Shown here: one piece after another, positions 1 through 8,253 of the stretch
How the letters are laid out: every line of letters starts with the position of its first letter
Numbering within the stretch: the first letter of the stretch is position 1
NCBI RefSeq assembly: GCF_000221045.1
Contig: NC_015856.1
Coordinates: 3,182,542-3,246,541, forward strand
Length of the DNA: 64,000 nucleotides
Origin: Collimonas fungivorans Ter331
GTDB lineage: Bacteria > Pseudomonadota > Gammaproteobacteria > Burkholderiales > Burkholderiaceae_D
Reading direction: 5' to 3'
Made by a program: the position numbers and the translations under genes
The notes under the pieces: generated by a model
The model's input: only the letters and a program-made list of their open reading frames with translations
What the model was told of the DNA's origin: nothing
The model's database searches: none

Positions 1-209
1 TAGCCAATGGGACCAGGAAGCCGTCCGGCTTCACCTGCCCCAGTTGCTAGTCCGCTGTATAACGCTGATGATCCTGCACCAAAGGCATCAGCCGCCGCAT
101 TTCCTGGGCCATCCTTTCCCTTGTAGCCCTGAGCATTCAGATTTCCTAAGAAATTATTTACTGACTGAATAACATTTGCTTGCCCGCTTGAATTCGTTGC
201 TCCGCCCAT
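1..209 (-). CDS. N-terminus of a Gly/Ala/Asn-rich protein of unknown function (partial)
   Basis: Sixty-nine codons are visible before the window edge, starting MGGATNSSGQANVIQSV and rich in Gly, Ala, Asn and Ser, with no signal peptide or membrane segment. The start is supported by a GAGGGG ribosome-binding site about seven bases upstream, inside the end of the preceding membrane-protein gene, whose stop codon lies one base before this ATG. The lack of a Sec signal, the Gly-rich composition and the position downstream of an HlyB/HlyD pair would suit a type I secretion substrate. This is inference only, because the C-terminus, where such signals and RTX repeats lie, is outside the window. Confidence 0.6.
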   Translation of the reverse strand, partial: MGGATNSSGQANVIQSVNNFLGNLNAQGYKGKDGPGNAAADAFGAGSSALYSGLATGAGEAGRLPGPIG

Positions 210-210
210 A

Positions 211-759
211 TTAAATTCCCCTCGTTTTTTTATTTAAATTAAACCGACGACACCCAGTCCCTAGAATTAATCCAGGTAAATATAAAGCGCCTGCAGTCAT
301 CCCCCAAGCTATAAGTCGGAATGGAATAGCATCGCTTACTTGGCTTATAAATGGACTCAAAAAACCTCCCAAAAACGGGAATACCCACACAAATACAAAT
401 ACAAACAGAAATACAACGCACATCCCCAAAAAGCTAACCTGACTTGCCATCACCATGTTTTTATATTTTTTCTCGGTTAGAAAAAAGGCCGAGAAAAAAC
501 CAAGAATAAAAAAAATGGGAGATATTCCCCAAAAACCCGCATAGAAAACTCCCCAAAAATTATTGTACGGCGGAGAGTGCCCTATCAAATTACTAAGGGC
601 TGGAACGATGGATGCCATAGTATTTATGAACGACAAAGCAAACGGCGTATCTGCCCACGCTTTTGGAAAAACATAAGACATGAATAAAACGTAAAAAACA
701 ATGATTGCGCATGCTGTCCAACCGTAATGCGATTCTTTTTTAAACAATGTATTTTTCAT
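211..759 (-). CDS. Small four-helix membrane protein, unknown function
   Basis: The 182-residue product has four strongly hydrophobic stretches at roughly residues 12-31, 66-94, 103-133 and 144-168, and a basic C-terminus (CRRFNLNKKTRG). I do not recognise a family. The gene is clearly more AT-rich than its surroundings (many A/T third positions), which suggests recent acquisition. It is followed after one base by the partial Gly-rich gene, so the two are probably co-transcribed and perhaps functionally paired, for example as membrane partner or immunity protein and exported protein. A terminator-like hairpin separates it from the secretion genes upstream, so it probably has its own promoter in the 760-866 interval. 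Confidence 0.65.
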   Translation of the reverse strand: MKNTLFKKESHYGWTACAIIVFYVLFMSYVFPKAWADTPFALSFINTMASIVPALSNLIGHSPPYNNFWGVFYAGFWGISPIFFILGFFSAFFLTEKKYKNMVMASQVSFLGMCVVFLFVFVFVWVFPFLGGFLSPFISQVSDAIPFRLIAWGMTAGALYLPGLILGTGCRRFNLNKKTRGI

Positions 760-866
760 CAGATTTACCGGACGGTTTCCAATTTATGAGGAAATTCTGT
801 ATAGCTTTGAACAGACTAATCGAATCCATTCATTGAGTAATTATTCAGACTCTATGAGAAACATCA

Positions 867-904
867 TTTTTTGCCCATGAAACGCCTAAAAATCGGGCAA
901 AAAA
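867..904 (-). terminator. Bidirectional rho-independent terminator after the type I secretion genes
   Basis: The inverted repeat TTTTTTGCCC / GGGCAAAAAA has an 18-base loop and A/T tracts on both sides, so it can work on either strand. It lies about 95 bases after the stop of the HlyD-type gene and before the AT-rich membrane-protein gene. Confidence 0.6.
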
Positions 905-997
905 ATATCTCAAAAGCCAGTTCTTGATATCCAAATCGCTATGAAAGCATTTTTTCATAGCAGCTGAATGCCACAAACTTTCAATCTTCATGTCATT

Positions 998-2404
998 TCA
1001 TCGCTCCCTTAATGCCTCACCCCGATATTTCAGCAACGGTGTCAGCAAATACTCAATAATCCGTCGTTGCTCCGTTTTGATCTCCACCGAACTCGCCATA
1101 CCCGGCGCCAATGCTTCACTCTTGCCGTCAGCAATGATGCTTGATTTCAGCAAGTTGATACGCGCCGGGTAAATCAACCCGAGCTTGTCATCCTTGACTG
1201 CATCCTGCGAAATCGAAATCACCCGACCAGGCAGCGTGCCGTAATGGGTATAAGGAAAAGCATCGAGCTTGATTGCCGCGTCTTGACCAGGCCGCACAAA
1301 TCCAATGTCCTGATTCAGAATCTGTACTTCGATTTCCAAACCTGCATCATCTGGCACAAGTACCAGTAATTCTTGCGCCGGTGTCACGACACCACCCACG
1401 GTATGAATCGCCAGTTGCTGGACCGTGCCAGCGACCGGCGCATTGAGGTGCGTTTGCGTTTGCTTCTGCTCAGATTTTGCTTCATCACCCTGTACCTGCG
1501 CCAGTTGCTGTTGCGCTTGGTTGAGCGCATCTAATTGTTCGCGCCGGAACTGCGCGATAGCGGTCTCGATGTCCTGCCGTTGTTCGGCAATGCCATCCGC
1601 AAGTTCGCGCGCGTAACTCTGCTGCGATGTCAGATCCTGCTCCACCTGAATTCGCGTCTGCTGTTTTTCCAGAACCGCATGGCGCGGAACATAATTCTGT
1701 CCTAGCAAAGATTGATAGTCGGCCTCCTCGGCACGGGCAATCGGCAGCGTCTGTTGTAGACCGTCGATCTTGTGCCGAGTCGTTTGCAGTTCCTGCTCAC
1801 GCTTTTGCAATTCGGCGCGCAGCGAGGTTAGCTTGCTGCGATATTCAATGAACGCGCCTTCAGCTAGTCGCTGGACATCGTGTTGTCGCTCTGGCGTAGC
1901 GTCGGCAATAGCTGGAAGCTGGGGTGGTTTGTTGTCTCGCTGAGCATCCAGCAGCGCTTGTGCCCGTTGAGCGGTCAGCATCGCATCAATCCGTGCAGTG
2001 CGCGATTTACCGACATCGGCAGTCGCGTCGGTGGGGTCCAGTTCGATCAATGGTTGACCAGCCATCACGTGCTGACCGTTACTCACAAGGATCGCCTTGA
2101 CAATGCCCGCCTCCAGCGGTTGAATCACTTTGCTATTGCCGTTTGGGACAATCTTGCCTTGTGCCACGGCGACAACATCGACCTTGCCGATGACGGACCA
2201 GATCAACGCAATGCTAAACAGCACCATCAACGCCCACATCAACGCTCGCCCTACGGGGGATGCAGGTGTTTCCAGCACCTCCAGTGCCGCAGGAAGAAAT
2301 TCGACTTCATCGCGCTGGCGCTTGGCAGGGTTGCCCTGCGCCCGCTCTTCCATCAGCGAAGCGCGAGCGATTTCCCAGTAGTGGCGCAAGGTATCAAACG
2401 ACAT
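998..2404 (-). CDS. HlyD-family membrane fusion protein of a type I secretion system
   Basis: This periplasmic adaptor should link the inner-membrane ABC exporter to a TolC-type outer-membrane channel. The 468-residue protein has the HlyD layout: a cytoplasmic N-terminus, one membrane helix near residues 50-75 (WALMVLFSIALIW), a first lipoyl half-motif (GKIVPNGNSKVIQPLEAG), a long Gln/Glu-rich coiled coil (about residues 150-300), the second lipoyl half (LNAPVAGTVQQL) and a beta-barrel C-terminus. A longer frame exists upstream, but MSFDTLRHYW is preferred. It overlaps the end of the ABC transporter gene by 11 bases, implying translational coupling. No outer-membrane channel gene is in view, so a TolC encoded elsewhere is presumably used. 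Confidence 0.9.
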   Translation of the reverse strand: MSFDTLRHYWEIARASLMEERAQGNPAKRQRDEVEFLPAALEVLETPASPVGRALMWALMVLFSIALIWSVIGKVDVVAVAQGKIVPNGNSKVIQPLEAGIVKAILVSNGQHVMAGQPLIELDPTDATADVGKSRTARIDAMLTAQRAQALLDAQRDNKPPQLPAIADATPERQHDVQRLAEGAFIEYRSKLTSLRAELQKREQELQTTRHKIDGLQQTLPIARAEEADYQSLLGQNYVPRHAVLEKQQTRIQVEQDLTSQQSYARELADGIAEQRQDIETAIAQFRREQLDALNQAQQQLAQVQGDEAKSEQKQTQTHLNAPVAGTVQQLAIHTVGGVVTPAQELLVLVPDDAGLEIEVQILNQDIGFVRPGQDAAIKLDAFPYTHYGTLPGRVISISQDAVKDDKLGLIYPARINLLKSSIIADGKSEALAPGMASSVEIKTEQRRIIEYLLTPLLKYRGEALRER

Positions 2405-4556
2405 GGAGATACCCCGTCTGATGTTGCCACAAAGAGGCATAGCGGCCGCCGCGACGTTGGATCAATTCGTCGTGCGTACCCTCTTCCACAATCTCACCCT
2501 TTTCGACCGTAATGATGCGTTCGGCAATCCGCACCGCAGATAATCTATGAGCAATGATAAAGACGGTGCGGCCGGCACAAATCTGATGCATATTGCCCTG
2601 GATGATTGCTTCGGATTCAGCATCCAGTGCCGAGGTTGCTTCATCAAAAATCAGAATCTTGGGATTGGTTGCGAGCGCCCGGGCAATCGCAATACGCTGC
2701 CGTTGGCCGCCGGACAGACCGTTGCCACGCTCACCGAGTTCTGTGTCATAGCCTTGCGGCAGTTCCAGCACGAATTCATGGGCACCGGCCAGGGTCGCTG
2801 CCTCAACCACTTTATCGAACGACATGCCTGGCGATGCGAAGGCAATATTGTCGCGGACCGTCCCTTTAAATAACATGTTCTCTTGCAGCACAGTGCCGAT
2901 CTGACGACGTAACGACGCTGGATCAAGTACGGCCAAATCCATGCCGTCAATCAGCACCCGTCCCCGCTCAGGGGAATAGAGTCGTTGCACCAGCTTGGTC
3001 AAAGTACTTTTACCGGAACCTGATGGACCGACAATGCCAGTGACGCTGCCCGGCTTCACGGTCAGCGACAGACCACGTAAAACTTCCGGCCCATCGTGAC
3101 GATAGCGAAATACCACCTTATCGAACACGACTTCGCCCTTGACTGCCGGTATCGAGGTTTGGCCCGCATTCGACTCAGCCTTATTGTCGAGGATGTCGCC
3201 TAAGCGATCCATAGACAAACGCACCTGCTGGAAATCCTGCCAGAGCTGCGCCAGGCGCAATACGGGGGCGCTGACGCGGCCGGCCAGCATATTGAAGGCG
3301 ATCAACTCACCAACTGAAAGGGTGCCGTCAATGGCCAATTTGGCGCCGTACCATAGCAGTGCGGCGGTGGTCAGTTTACTAATAAGAGACGCTACCTGGT
3401 TGGCGGCATTCGAGAGATTAGAGGCTTTGAAGGCGATCGACACGTAGCCGGCAAGCTGGTTTTCCCAGCGACGCTGCATCAGCGGCTCGACCGCCATCGA
3501 TTTGATGGTCTCCACACCGGTCACCGATTCCACCAGGAAGGACTGGTTTTCTGCGGAGCGACGGAATTTCTCGTTGAGGCGAGATTTCAATGCCGGCGTC
3601 ACCAGAACCGACAAAGCGATGTAGCACGGCAGCGATATGAAAACCACCAGCGTCAAGACGCCTGAGTAGGAAAGCATCACCGCGAAGAACACCAACGTGA
3701 ACAGCAAATCCATCACGACGGTCAAGGCGTTGCCGGTCAGGAAATTACGGATATTTTCCAGCTCGCGGACACGCGCGACGCTATCGCCGACCCGCCTGGC
3801 CTGGAAATAGGCCAATGGAAGATTCAACAGGTGATTAAACAGGCGACTGCCGAGCTCAACATCCATGCGGTTAGTTGTATGGCTGAAGACGTAGGTGCGC
3901 AAACCACCCAATAACGCCTCGAACACGGAAATCGCGACCAGGCCGAACACCAGCACATCCAGCGTCGACATCGATTTATGCACCAGCACCTTGTCGATCA
4001 CCACTTGCATGAACAGGGGCGACACTAAGCCGAACAATTGCAGGAAGAAGGAGCCTGCCAGTACTTCCAACAATTGCTTGCGATATTTGACTATCGAAGG
4101 AATGAACCAAGACACGTCAAACTTCCCCCCGCCCTGGGACAGAATGGCACGCGACGTAATCAAGATCAGACGGCCGGACCACAGCTGCTCAAACTCGGTC
4201 AGAGGAAGTTGAAAGGTGCGTTTCTGGACTTCGTCATGCAACAACACGCCGTTGGCACATTTGGCGAGAACGATAAAACTACCATCCTTGAGTTCAGCGA
4301 TAGCCGGCAATGGCGTCTGAGCAAGCCGGTGGAGTTGGCTATTGACCAGGCGGGCTTTGAGCGCGATCTGGCGCGCCAGCCGTACCAAGGTGATCGCATC
4401 GACGCGATCCGAGCTGCCGGATAAGTGCTGGAGACGTTCTGCGCTCGCGGCAACGCCTGACAACTGCGCCACGACCGTCAGCGCAGCAATACCGCTGTCC
4501 AGCGCACTGCCCGGCAGTTGCTCATCACCTTTGCCAGACAAGATACGCTCCCCCAT
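2394..4556 (-). CDS. HlyB-type ABC exporter with C39-like domain (type I secretion)
   Basis: The 720-residue inner-membrane ATPase/permease powers type I secretion. The first 130 residues form a C39-like peptidase domain in which the catalytic Cys is missing from the N-terminal position, as in HlyB-type exporters that bind but do not cleave their substrate. A six-helix membrane domain follows (about 150-440). The nucleotide-binding domain has Walker A GPSGSGKST near residue 510, signature LSGGQRQR, Walker B ILIFDEATSALD and the H-loop (IIAHRL). It is the first gene of the secretion operon and overlaps the adaptor gene. The substrate is not identified; the truncated protein at the window's left edge is one candidate. 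Confidence 0.92.
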   Translation of the reverse strand: MGERILSGKGDEQLPGSALDSGIAALTVVAQLSGVAASAERLQHLSGSSDRVDAITLVRLARQIALKARLVNSQLHRLAQTPLPAIAELKDGSFIVLAKCANGVLLHDEVQKRTFQLPLTEFEQLWSGRLILITSRAILSQGGGKFDVSWFIPSIVKYRKQLLEVLAGSFFLQLFGLVSPLFMQVVIDKVLVHKSMSTLDVLVFGLVAISVFEALLGGLRTYVFSHTTNRMDVELGSRLFNHLLNLPLAYFQARRVGDSVARVRELENIRNFLTGNALTVVMDLLFTLVFFAVMLSYSGVLTLVVFISLPCYIALSVLVTPALKSRLNEKFRRSAENQSFLVESVTGVETIKSMAVEPLMQRRWENQLAGYVSIAFKASNLSNAANQVASLISKLTTAALLWYGAKLAIDGTLSVGELIAFNMLAGRVSAPVLRLAQLWQDFQQVRLSMDRLGDILDNKAESNAGQTSIPAVKGEVVFDKVVFRYRHDGPEVLRGLSLTVKPGSVTGIVGPSGSGKSTLTKLVQRLYSPERGRVLIDGMDLAVLDPASLRRQIGTVLQENMLFKGTVRDNIAFASPGMSFDKVVEAATLAGAHEFVLELPQGYDTELGERGNGLSGGQRQRIAIARALATNPKILIFDEATSALDAESEAIIQGNMHQICAGRTVFIIAHRLSAVRIAERIITVEKGEIVEEGTHDELIQRRGGRYASLWQHQTGYLHVV

Positions 4557-4744
4557 TTTATAGTTTTCTACATACGTCTCACGTGGAAAGGATTCTATTC
4601 AATATTTCAAGTTAATAATTGTCGCCACTCTCGTTGTTTCAGACAGTTACACTTTTCAAAGGAACTACAGAAGGCCGAGTTGTATTGATGCAACAATTTT
4701 CACCGACAAATGTCACAGATTTGCTAAAACAAATTTTCCTTGCT

Positions 4745-5739
4745 CCAGTGGCCCAACGACGCCGCCGTGTGTTCGTTATCGCAAGTACTAGAGACGACTT
4801 CGATCCCACAGAGGTACTTTTTGAGTTCGAAGGTGTGCGCCGGGATTCTCCGCCGAGCCGTGAATCGGGGCAAGGAGTTACCGGCACAATTAGCAGCCGC
4901 ACTTCAGGCGGCGGCGGCTTCGGGACAGATTTCGAATGCGCTGAAGGATTGCAGCCAGTAGCCTTTGGTGGAAATAACACGAGGGGGAGCATAGATGTCG
5001 CCACAGCGCGCAACGCATGTGGCAGTGCCAGCGGAAGAATGGACTTCGAAACTGAAACGTTCCTAATTCAGCATGTCTCAGGAATGTTGCTGTCAAATGG
5101 CAAGGCGGCAGGAAGCGCAACTCAACAGGATGCAGAGTGCGGCATGCTGGTGCCAGCATACAGCGCGGCTGCCCTATCGCATTCAGCAGCAAAGACAACG
5201 GTCGCGACGCCTGTGTCGATCTTTCGCCAACCCTGCGATCCGGTAACCACGACAAGAGTCATGCCAAGGGCGGCCAGTCGCCGGCGGTTTGTGTTACTGG
5301 CGACGTAACGCACACACTGAAAGCAGCAGAATTTGATAGCAGCGAAGATGGAACTGGGCTCGACCAGACGATTGTAGCGGCCTTCGCCGAAAACAGCCGT
5401 TCCGAAATTCGCATAGAGGGTGGTGACGGCAGCCGCACCGGGGCATTATCAACAGGTGGTGGCAAGGCTGGGCAAGGAATGCCCGTGGCAATGATCGGGA
5501 TGGCAGTACGCCGCCTCGCGCCGCGCGAGTGCGAACGCCTGCAAGGATTCCCAGACGATTACACGCTAATCCCGACAGCGCGCGGTTCGTCAGTCAAACC
5601 CCACGAGCTAGACGAGTGGATCGCCTACCTACGCGCCGAGTATCCGCAGATCACTCGCATGGAAGCAAAGCAAATGGCACCTGACGGCCCGCGCTACAAA
5701 GCTCTAGGCAATTCAATGGCGGTGCCGCGCATGTATTGA
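4745..5739 (+). pseudogene. Remnant of a phage-type DNA cytosine-5 methyltransferase
   Basis: Two frames together resemble the C-terminal half of a phage Dcm-type enzyme. Frame one (from about 4745) holds PVAQRRRRVFVIAS, SSRTSGGGGFGTDFE and RMDFETETFLI. After a frameshift near 5150-5170 the second frame continues with PIAFSSKDNG, RRLAPRECERLQGFPDDY (conserved RECxRLQGFPD) and YKALGNSMAVP (late motif GNSMAVP). The N-terminal part with the SAM-binding and catalytic PCQ motifs is absent. With the N-terminus lost and a frameshift, the enzyme cannot be active. It marks an old prophage whose left boundary is not visible. Confidence 0.8.
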
Positions 5740-5788
5740 ATCGGCCGGCGCATTCACAATGCCTTGAATTTCGCCCATGAGCGCGAGA

Positions 5789-6166
5789 TTACGAGGGTAG
5801 CGTAAGTCTAAACATCTCTTCCTGCATGGTCTTAGCAACTTGAAGTTGGTGCTTGGGATTTGAAAGAGTCGGTAATTTGATCTTTAGCCAGGCCTACGCG
5901 ACCTTCTTGAAAGTCGGCGCCGTGTCACTCGCGGAGACATCTTGCACATCTCGAAACTTGACATGGGCCATGCCGGCGTCGGCAAGCGACATCGCAGGAT
6001 ACTGGCCAAACGTCTTTGTTTTGTCCTTACCACCGTCAAGGTAATTGCAACGCCACGACTTCGTGCCGGTAACGGCAATATATAGATAGAGCCGATTTGC
6101 ATCGGTCAGCTTGTATGGCTTGTCTTTTGGTTGTGCGGCAGAAACCTGCTTTGCTGTGAACGGCAT
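5789..6166 (-). pseudogene. P4-type tyrosine integrase fragment with an internal amber stop
   Basis: From MPFTAKQVSAAQPKDK at 6166 the reading frame shows the arm-binding (DUF4102-like) N-terminal domain of P4-family integrases, including DANRLYLYIAVTGTKSW and FGQYPAMSLADA. A TAG codon follows ...PTFKKVA, but the same frame continues in recognisable integrase style (AWLKIKLPTLSNPKHQ, then QVAKTMQEEM) to a TAA at 5789. The catalytic domain with its R-H-R-Y residues is gone. Orientation and closeness to the tRNA-Ser 3' fragment at 6326 fit the usual placement of a P4-type integrase beside its attachment site. Confidence 0.8.
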
Positions 6167-6171
6167 GGTGG

Positions 6172-6197
6172 TGTGGTATCCAGTGGTTGATACCACA
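6172..6197. promoter_or_regulatory. Inverted repeat at the start of the P4-type integrase
   Basis: Perfect nine-base arms TGTGGTATC and GATACCACA are separated by eight bases and end six bases before the integrase start codon at 6166. This is a suitable place for integrase autoregulation or arm-site binding; that role is inference. Confidence 0.4.
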
Positions 6198-6271
6198 ATA
6201 GCTGTCAGATATACAAAAACTGGACGGCACGACCCGGGAGAGGAAAAGACAGGAAGGAGACCCGCATAAAC

Positions 6272-6314
6272 AAAAAGCCCCGCAGAGACTTTAAGGATCT
6301 ATGCGGGGCTTTTT
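6272..6314. terminator. Bidirectional terminator next to the tRNA-Ser fragment
   Basis: The stem AAAAAGCCCCGCA / TGCGGGGCTTTTT has a 17-base loop. It lies just beyond the 3' side of the tRNA-Ser fragment on the minus strand, the same relative place as the terminator of the intact tRNA-Ser at 10314. It may therefore be the original tRNA terminator left behind at the old attachment site. Confidence 0.7.
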
Positions 6315-6325
6315 GATACATATAC

Positions 6326-6380
6326 TGGCGAGGGTGGGATTCGAACCCACGGTACGATTTAACGTACGCTTGATTCGAGT
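6326..6380 (-). repeat. Partial tRNA-Ser(CGA) 3' half: left attachment-site repeat
   Basis: Bases 6331-6375 are identical over 45 bases to 10374-10418 inside the intact tRNA-Ser(CGA). They cover the T arm, variable arm and part of the anticodon stem. The copy ends with an encoded CCA (TGG at 6326-6328 on the plus strand) but lacks three acceptor-stem bases and one base of the anticodon region, and has no 5' half, so it is not a functional tRNA. It is the expected scar of an element that integrated into the 3' half of tRNA-Ser. Confidence 0.85.
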
Positions 6381-6427
6381 GGAGCATTCGAACCAAGCAC
6401 GGTTTGAAACCCGCATAGAATAAGGGC

Positions 6428-6447
6428 TACTGTATATGCACACAGTG
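6428..6447. promoter_or_regulatory. LexA-type SOS box inside the prophage remnant
   Basis: TACTGTATATGCACACAGTG matches the CTGT-N8-ACAG LexA consensus with the usual flanking TA. It lies 144 bases before the small gene at 6592 and about 380 bases before the polymerase-like gene at 6828, so it may put one or both under DNA-damage control. Which promoter it overlaps cannot be determined from sequence alone. Confidence 0.55.
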
Positions 6448-6591
6448 CGCTATTTCCATCCAGCGCACCGAATGAGGCAGGAAAATCCCCCCCATTGGCA
6501 GAGCTGTGCAGGGAAGAGAATATGGGACTCGCGCAAAAGTCGCGCAAATAATCCATAATTACTTTTTGATTTCCGCTCGAAATAGAACATC

Positions 6592-6798
6592 ATGCTGATC
6601 TCGGCAAAAAGGAAGACGATAGCGCAACTTGCTGCGGATCTGTGCGACAAGAAAGCGGCGCATGAAATGCTGTCGATGCAGGGGTGGCCGAACGCCGAAA
6701 TTGCCGCAGCGCGCGTCGAATATAACGCTGCGCGCGAGGCTCTGGAACAGGCCATGCCCGGCACAGAATTGTCGGCCAATCGACCTCATCGGCTATAA
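6592..6798 (+). CDS. Small hypothetical protein, probably phage-derived
   Basis: The 68-residue product is Ala/Glu-rich and predicted helical (CDKKAAHEML, AAARVEYNAAREALEQA), without membrane segments. I recognise no family. Its position within the tRNA-bounded remnant and after the LexA-type box suggests a phage accessory gene. An internal start at MLSMQGW is possible. The coding call is tentative because the gene is short and lacks a clear ribosome-binding site. Confidence 0.35.
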   Translation: MLISAKRKTIAQLAADLCDKKAAHEMLSMQGWPNAEIAAARVEYNAAREALEQAMPGTELSANRPHRL

Positions 6799-6827
6799 TC
6801 GCCCTTCAAAAGCGATGCTAAATTACA

Positions 6828-7997
6828 ATGAAACAGCAAAAAATATACAGCCAGTTGATCAGCCCTGCATTCATTTTCTTGTCGATTTGGGCGATTCAGA
6901 TTATCGGGCATGCATTCCTAAGCGATGATTTTGATGCGTTTCAGGATGAGACTTGGTGGCTGCTGGCGGCGGCAATATCCGCTTTCTGTGTTGGTTGCAT
7001 TGGCGCTTCTGTATCGGTACGACAGCAAATTGCCCCATACTTCTCAGAGTCGGCGCGCAAGATAAAGGCAACGAAACTCTGCTTTCTAGTGCTGGCCGGC
7101 TTCTTCATCATCTATTCCGTGCTGCCGACCGTTGACATGGTGCTGGCCGCCGGATCAATCGCCGGCGCTCGGGCCGCTGTAGTGGCTGGCATCACTAATT
7201 ACGACAATTCGGCAGTGATTTCCTACTACGTCAGCACCTTGGTGGTGATCTTCTCAATCTACCTTGTTTCTCGATCATACCTTTTTACCAAGACATTTAT
7301 TGCGCTGGCACTATTCATCGGGCTATTCGCTGCGGTGTTGTCATCTGGCCGTACCCTACTCCTGCTGCTGTTCTCTGCGGTGCCGGTGTCGCTCTATCTC
7401 CAAGGCAGGATTAGGCTCAAAACAATCGCGGTGACCGTTTTGCTATTCATGGCCGCATTCCTGCTGTTGGCCGTGATACAGGGCAAAGGCGGCGACGACA
7501 TTGAAATGTGGGATCAGGTCACATGGAACCTTGAGGTGTACTTCTTGAATGGGCTGGCAGCGTTCAATTCGTTCGTCGTCAACAATTTTCCCAGCTTTGA
7601 CGGGAGCTTGCTGCTGCCGAACATGTTCCGGCGCCTGTTTGATATCGGTGGCGAACCAGCGGCGCTGGTGCTGCCATTTGTGGAAACGCCGCTGGTGGGG
7701 AATGTCTATACCGCCATGTACCCGTATTACCATGACGGCGGCCTGCTCGGCCTAGTCTGCGGATTCTTCGGCATCGGCTTCTTTAGCCAGTACCTATACC
7801 GCAAGCGCCGCAAGTCGAGCAACCATATTTTCTATTATTCGGTCAGCGTCTATGCGCTCATCATGACCGTTTTTCAAGAACAATATTTGCAGGCCTACCC
7901 GATCTGGGTAATGATCTTTGTGGTGCCCGCGCTGCCGCGGCTGGGAATTTTCTTCTTCAAGCCGGCAATCAAGGCGCAGATCCATTCTCCCGGCTAA
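6828..7997 (+). CDS. O-antigen/oligosaccharide repeat-unit polymerase-like membrane protein
   Basis: The 389-residue integral membrane protein has about ten to eleven hydrophobic segments and a large loop at roughly residues 220-300 (GGDDIEMWDQVTW ... PYYHDGGLLG), the layout of Wzy/OAG-polymerase proteins that join O-unit oligosaccharides on the periplasmic side. The motif of a loop ending in YYHDGGLLGL before a membrane segment is typical of such polymerases. It lies alone inside a prophage remnant, with no other sugar genes, next to a lysis-type gene pair. A serotype-converting phage cargo gene is therefore the best interpretation. The last 29 bases overlap the convergent gene at 7969. Confidence 0.7.
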   Translation: MKQQKIYSQLISPAFIFLSIWAIQIIGHAFLSDDFDAFQDETWWLLAAAISAFCVGCIGASVSVRQQIAPYFSESARKIKATKLCFLVLAGFFIIYSVLPTVDMVLAAGSIAGARAAVVAGITNYDNSAVISYYVSTLVVIFSIYLVSRSYLFTKTFIALALFIGLFAAVLSSGRTLLLLLFSAVPVSLYLQGRIRLKTIAVTVLLFMAAFLLLAVIQGKGGDDIEMWDQVTWNLEVYFLNGLAAFNSFVVNNFPSFDGSLLLPNMFRRLFDIGGEPAALVLPFVETPLVGNVYTAMYPYYHDGGLLGLVCGFFGIGFFSQYLYRKRRKSSNHIFYYSVSVYALIMTVFQEQYLQAYPIWVMIFVVPALPRLGIFFFKPAIKAQIHSPG

Positions 7998-8253
7998 GTG
8001 CGAGAGCCGTCTTCTTCATTTCATCGCGGGCGGCGTTGTAGTCGTCGATGCAGGCGTTGAGGTCGCGCACCGATCCGTCAGCGTCTGTGGCGACTGCGAC
8101 AAGAGCGTCAGCAAACGCCGGCAATAGTTCGGTTCTTGTTTCTTGATTGTCGGCGGCAACGGCGGCATTTCCGGAACTGGTGTTTTGACGAGCCGCGCGG
8201 GTGAGGACTGACACCAGCATAGGCAGAAGCGGCAGCGCGGCGCTGGGGATCAT
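7969..8253 (-). CDS. Hypothetical phage protein downstream of the holin-like gene
   Basis: The 94-residue product has a hydrophobic N-terminus (MIPSAALPLLPMLVSVL) followed by a polar helical part (FADALVAVATDADG, CIDDYNAARDEMKK). It overlaps the upstream holin-like gene by four bases (ATGA), as in a lysis cassette, and overlaps the polymerase gene tail by tail. An Rz/spanin-like or other lysis accessory role is possible but not shown. I do not recognise the family. Confidence 0.5.
   Translation of the reverse strand: MIPSAALPLLPMLVSVLTRAARQNTSSGNAAVAADNQETRTELLPAFADALVAVATDADGSVRDLNACIDDYNAARDEMKKTALALSRENGSAP

Noticed and set aside
6326-6420. A second functional tRNA-Ser gene
   Set aside because: Only the 3' half matches; the 5' half, part of the acceptor stem and one anticodon-region base are missing.
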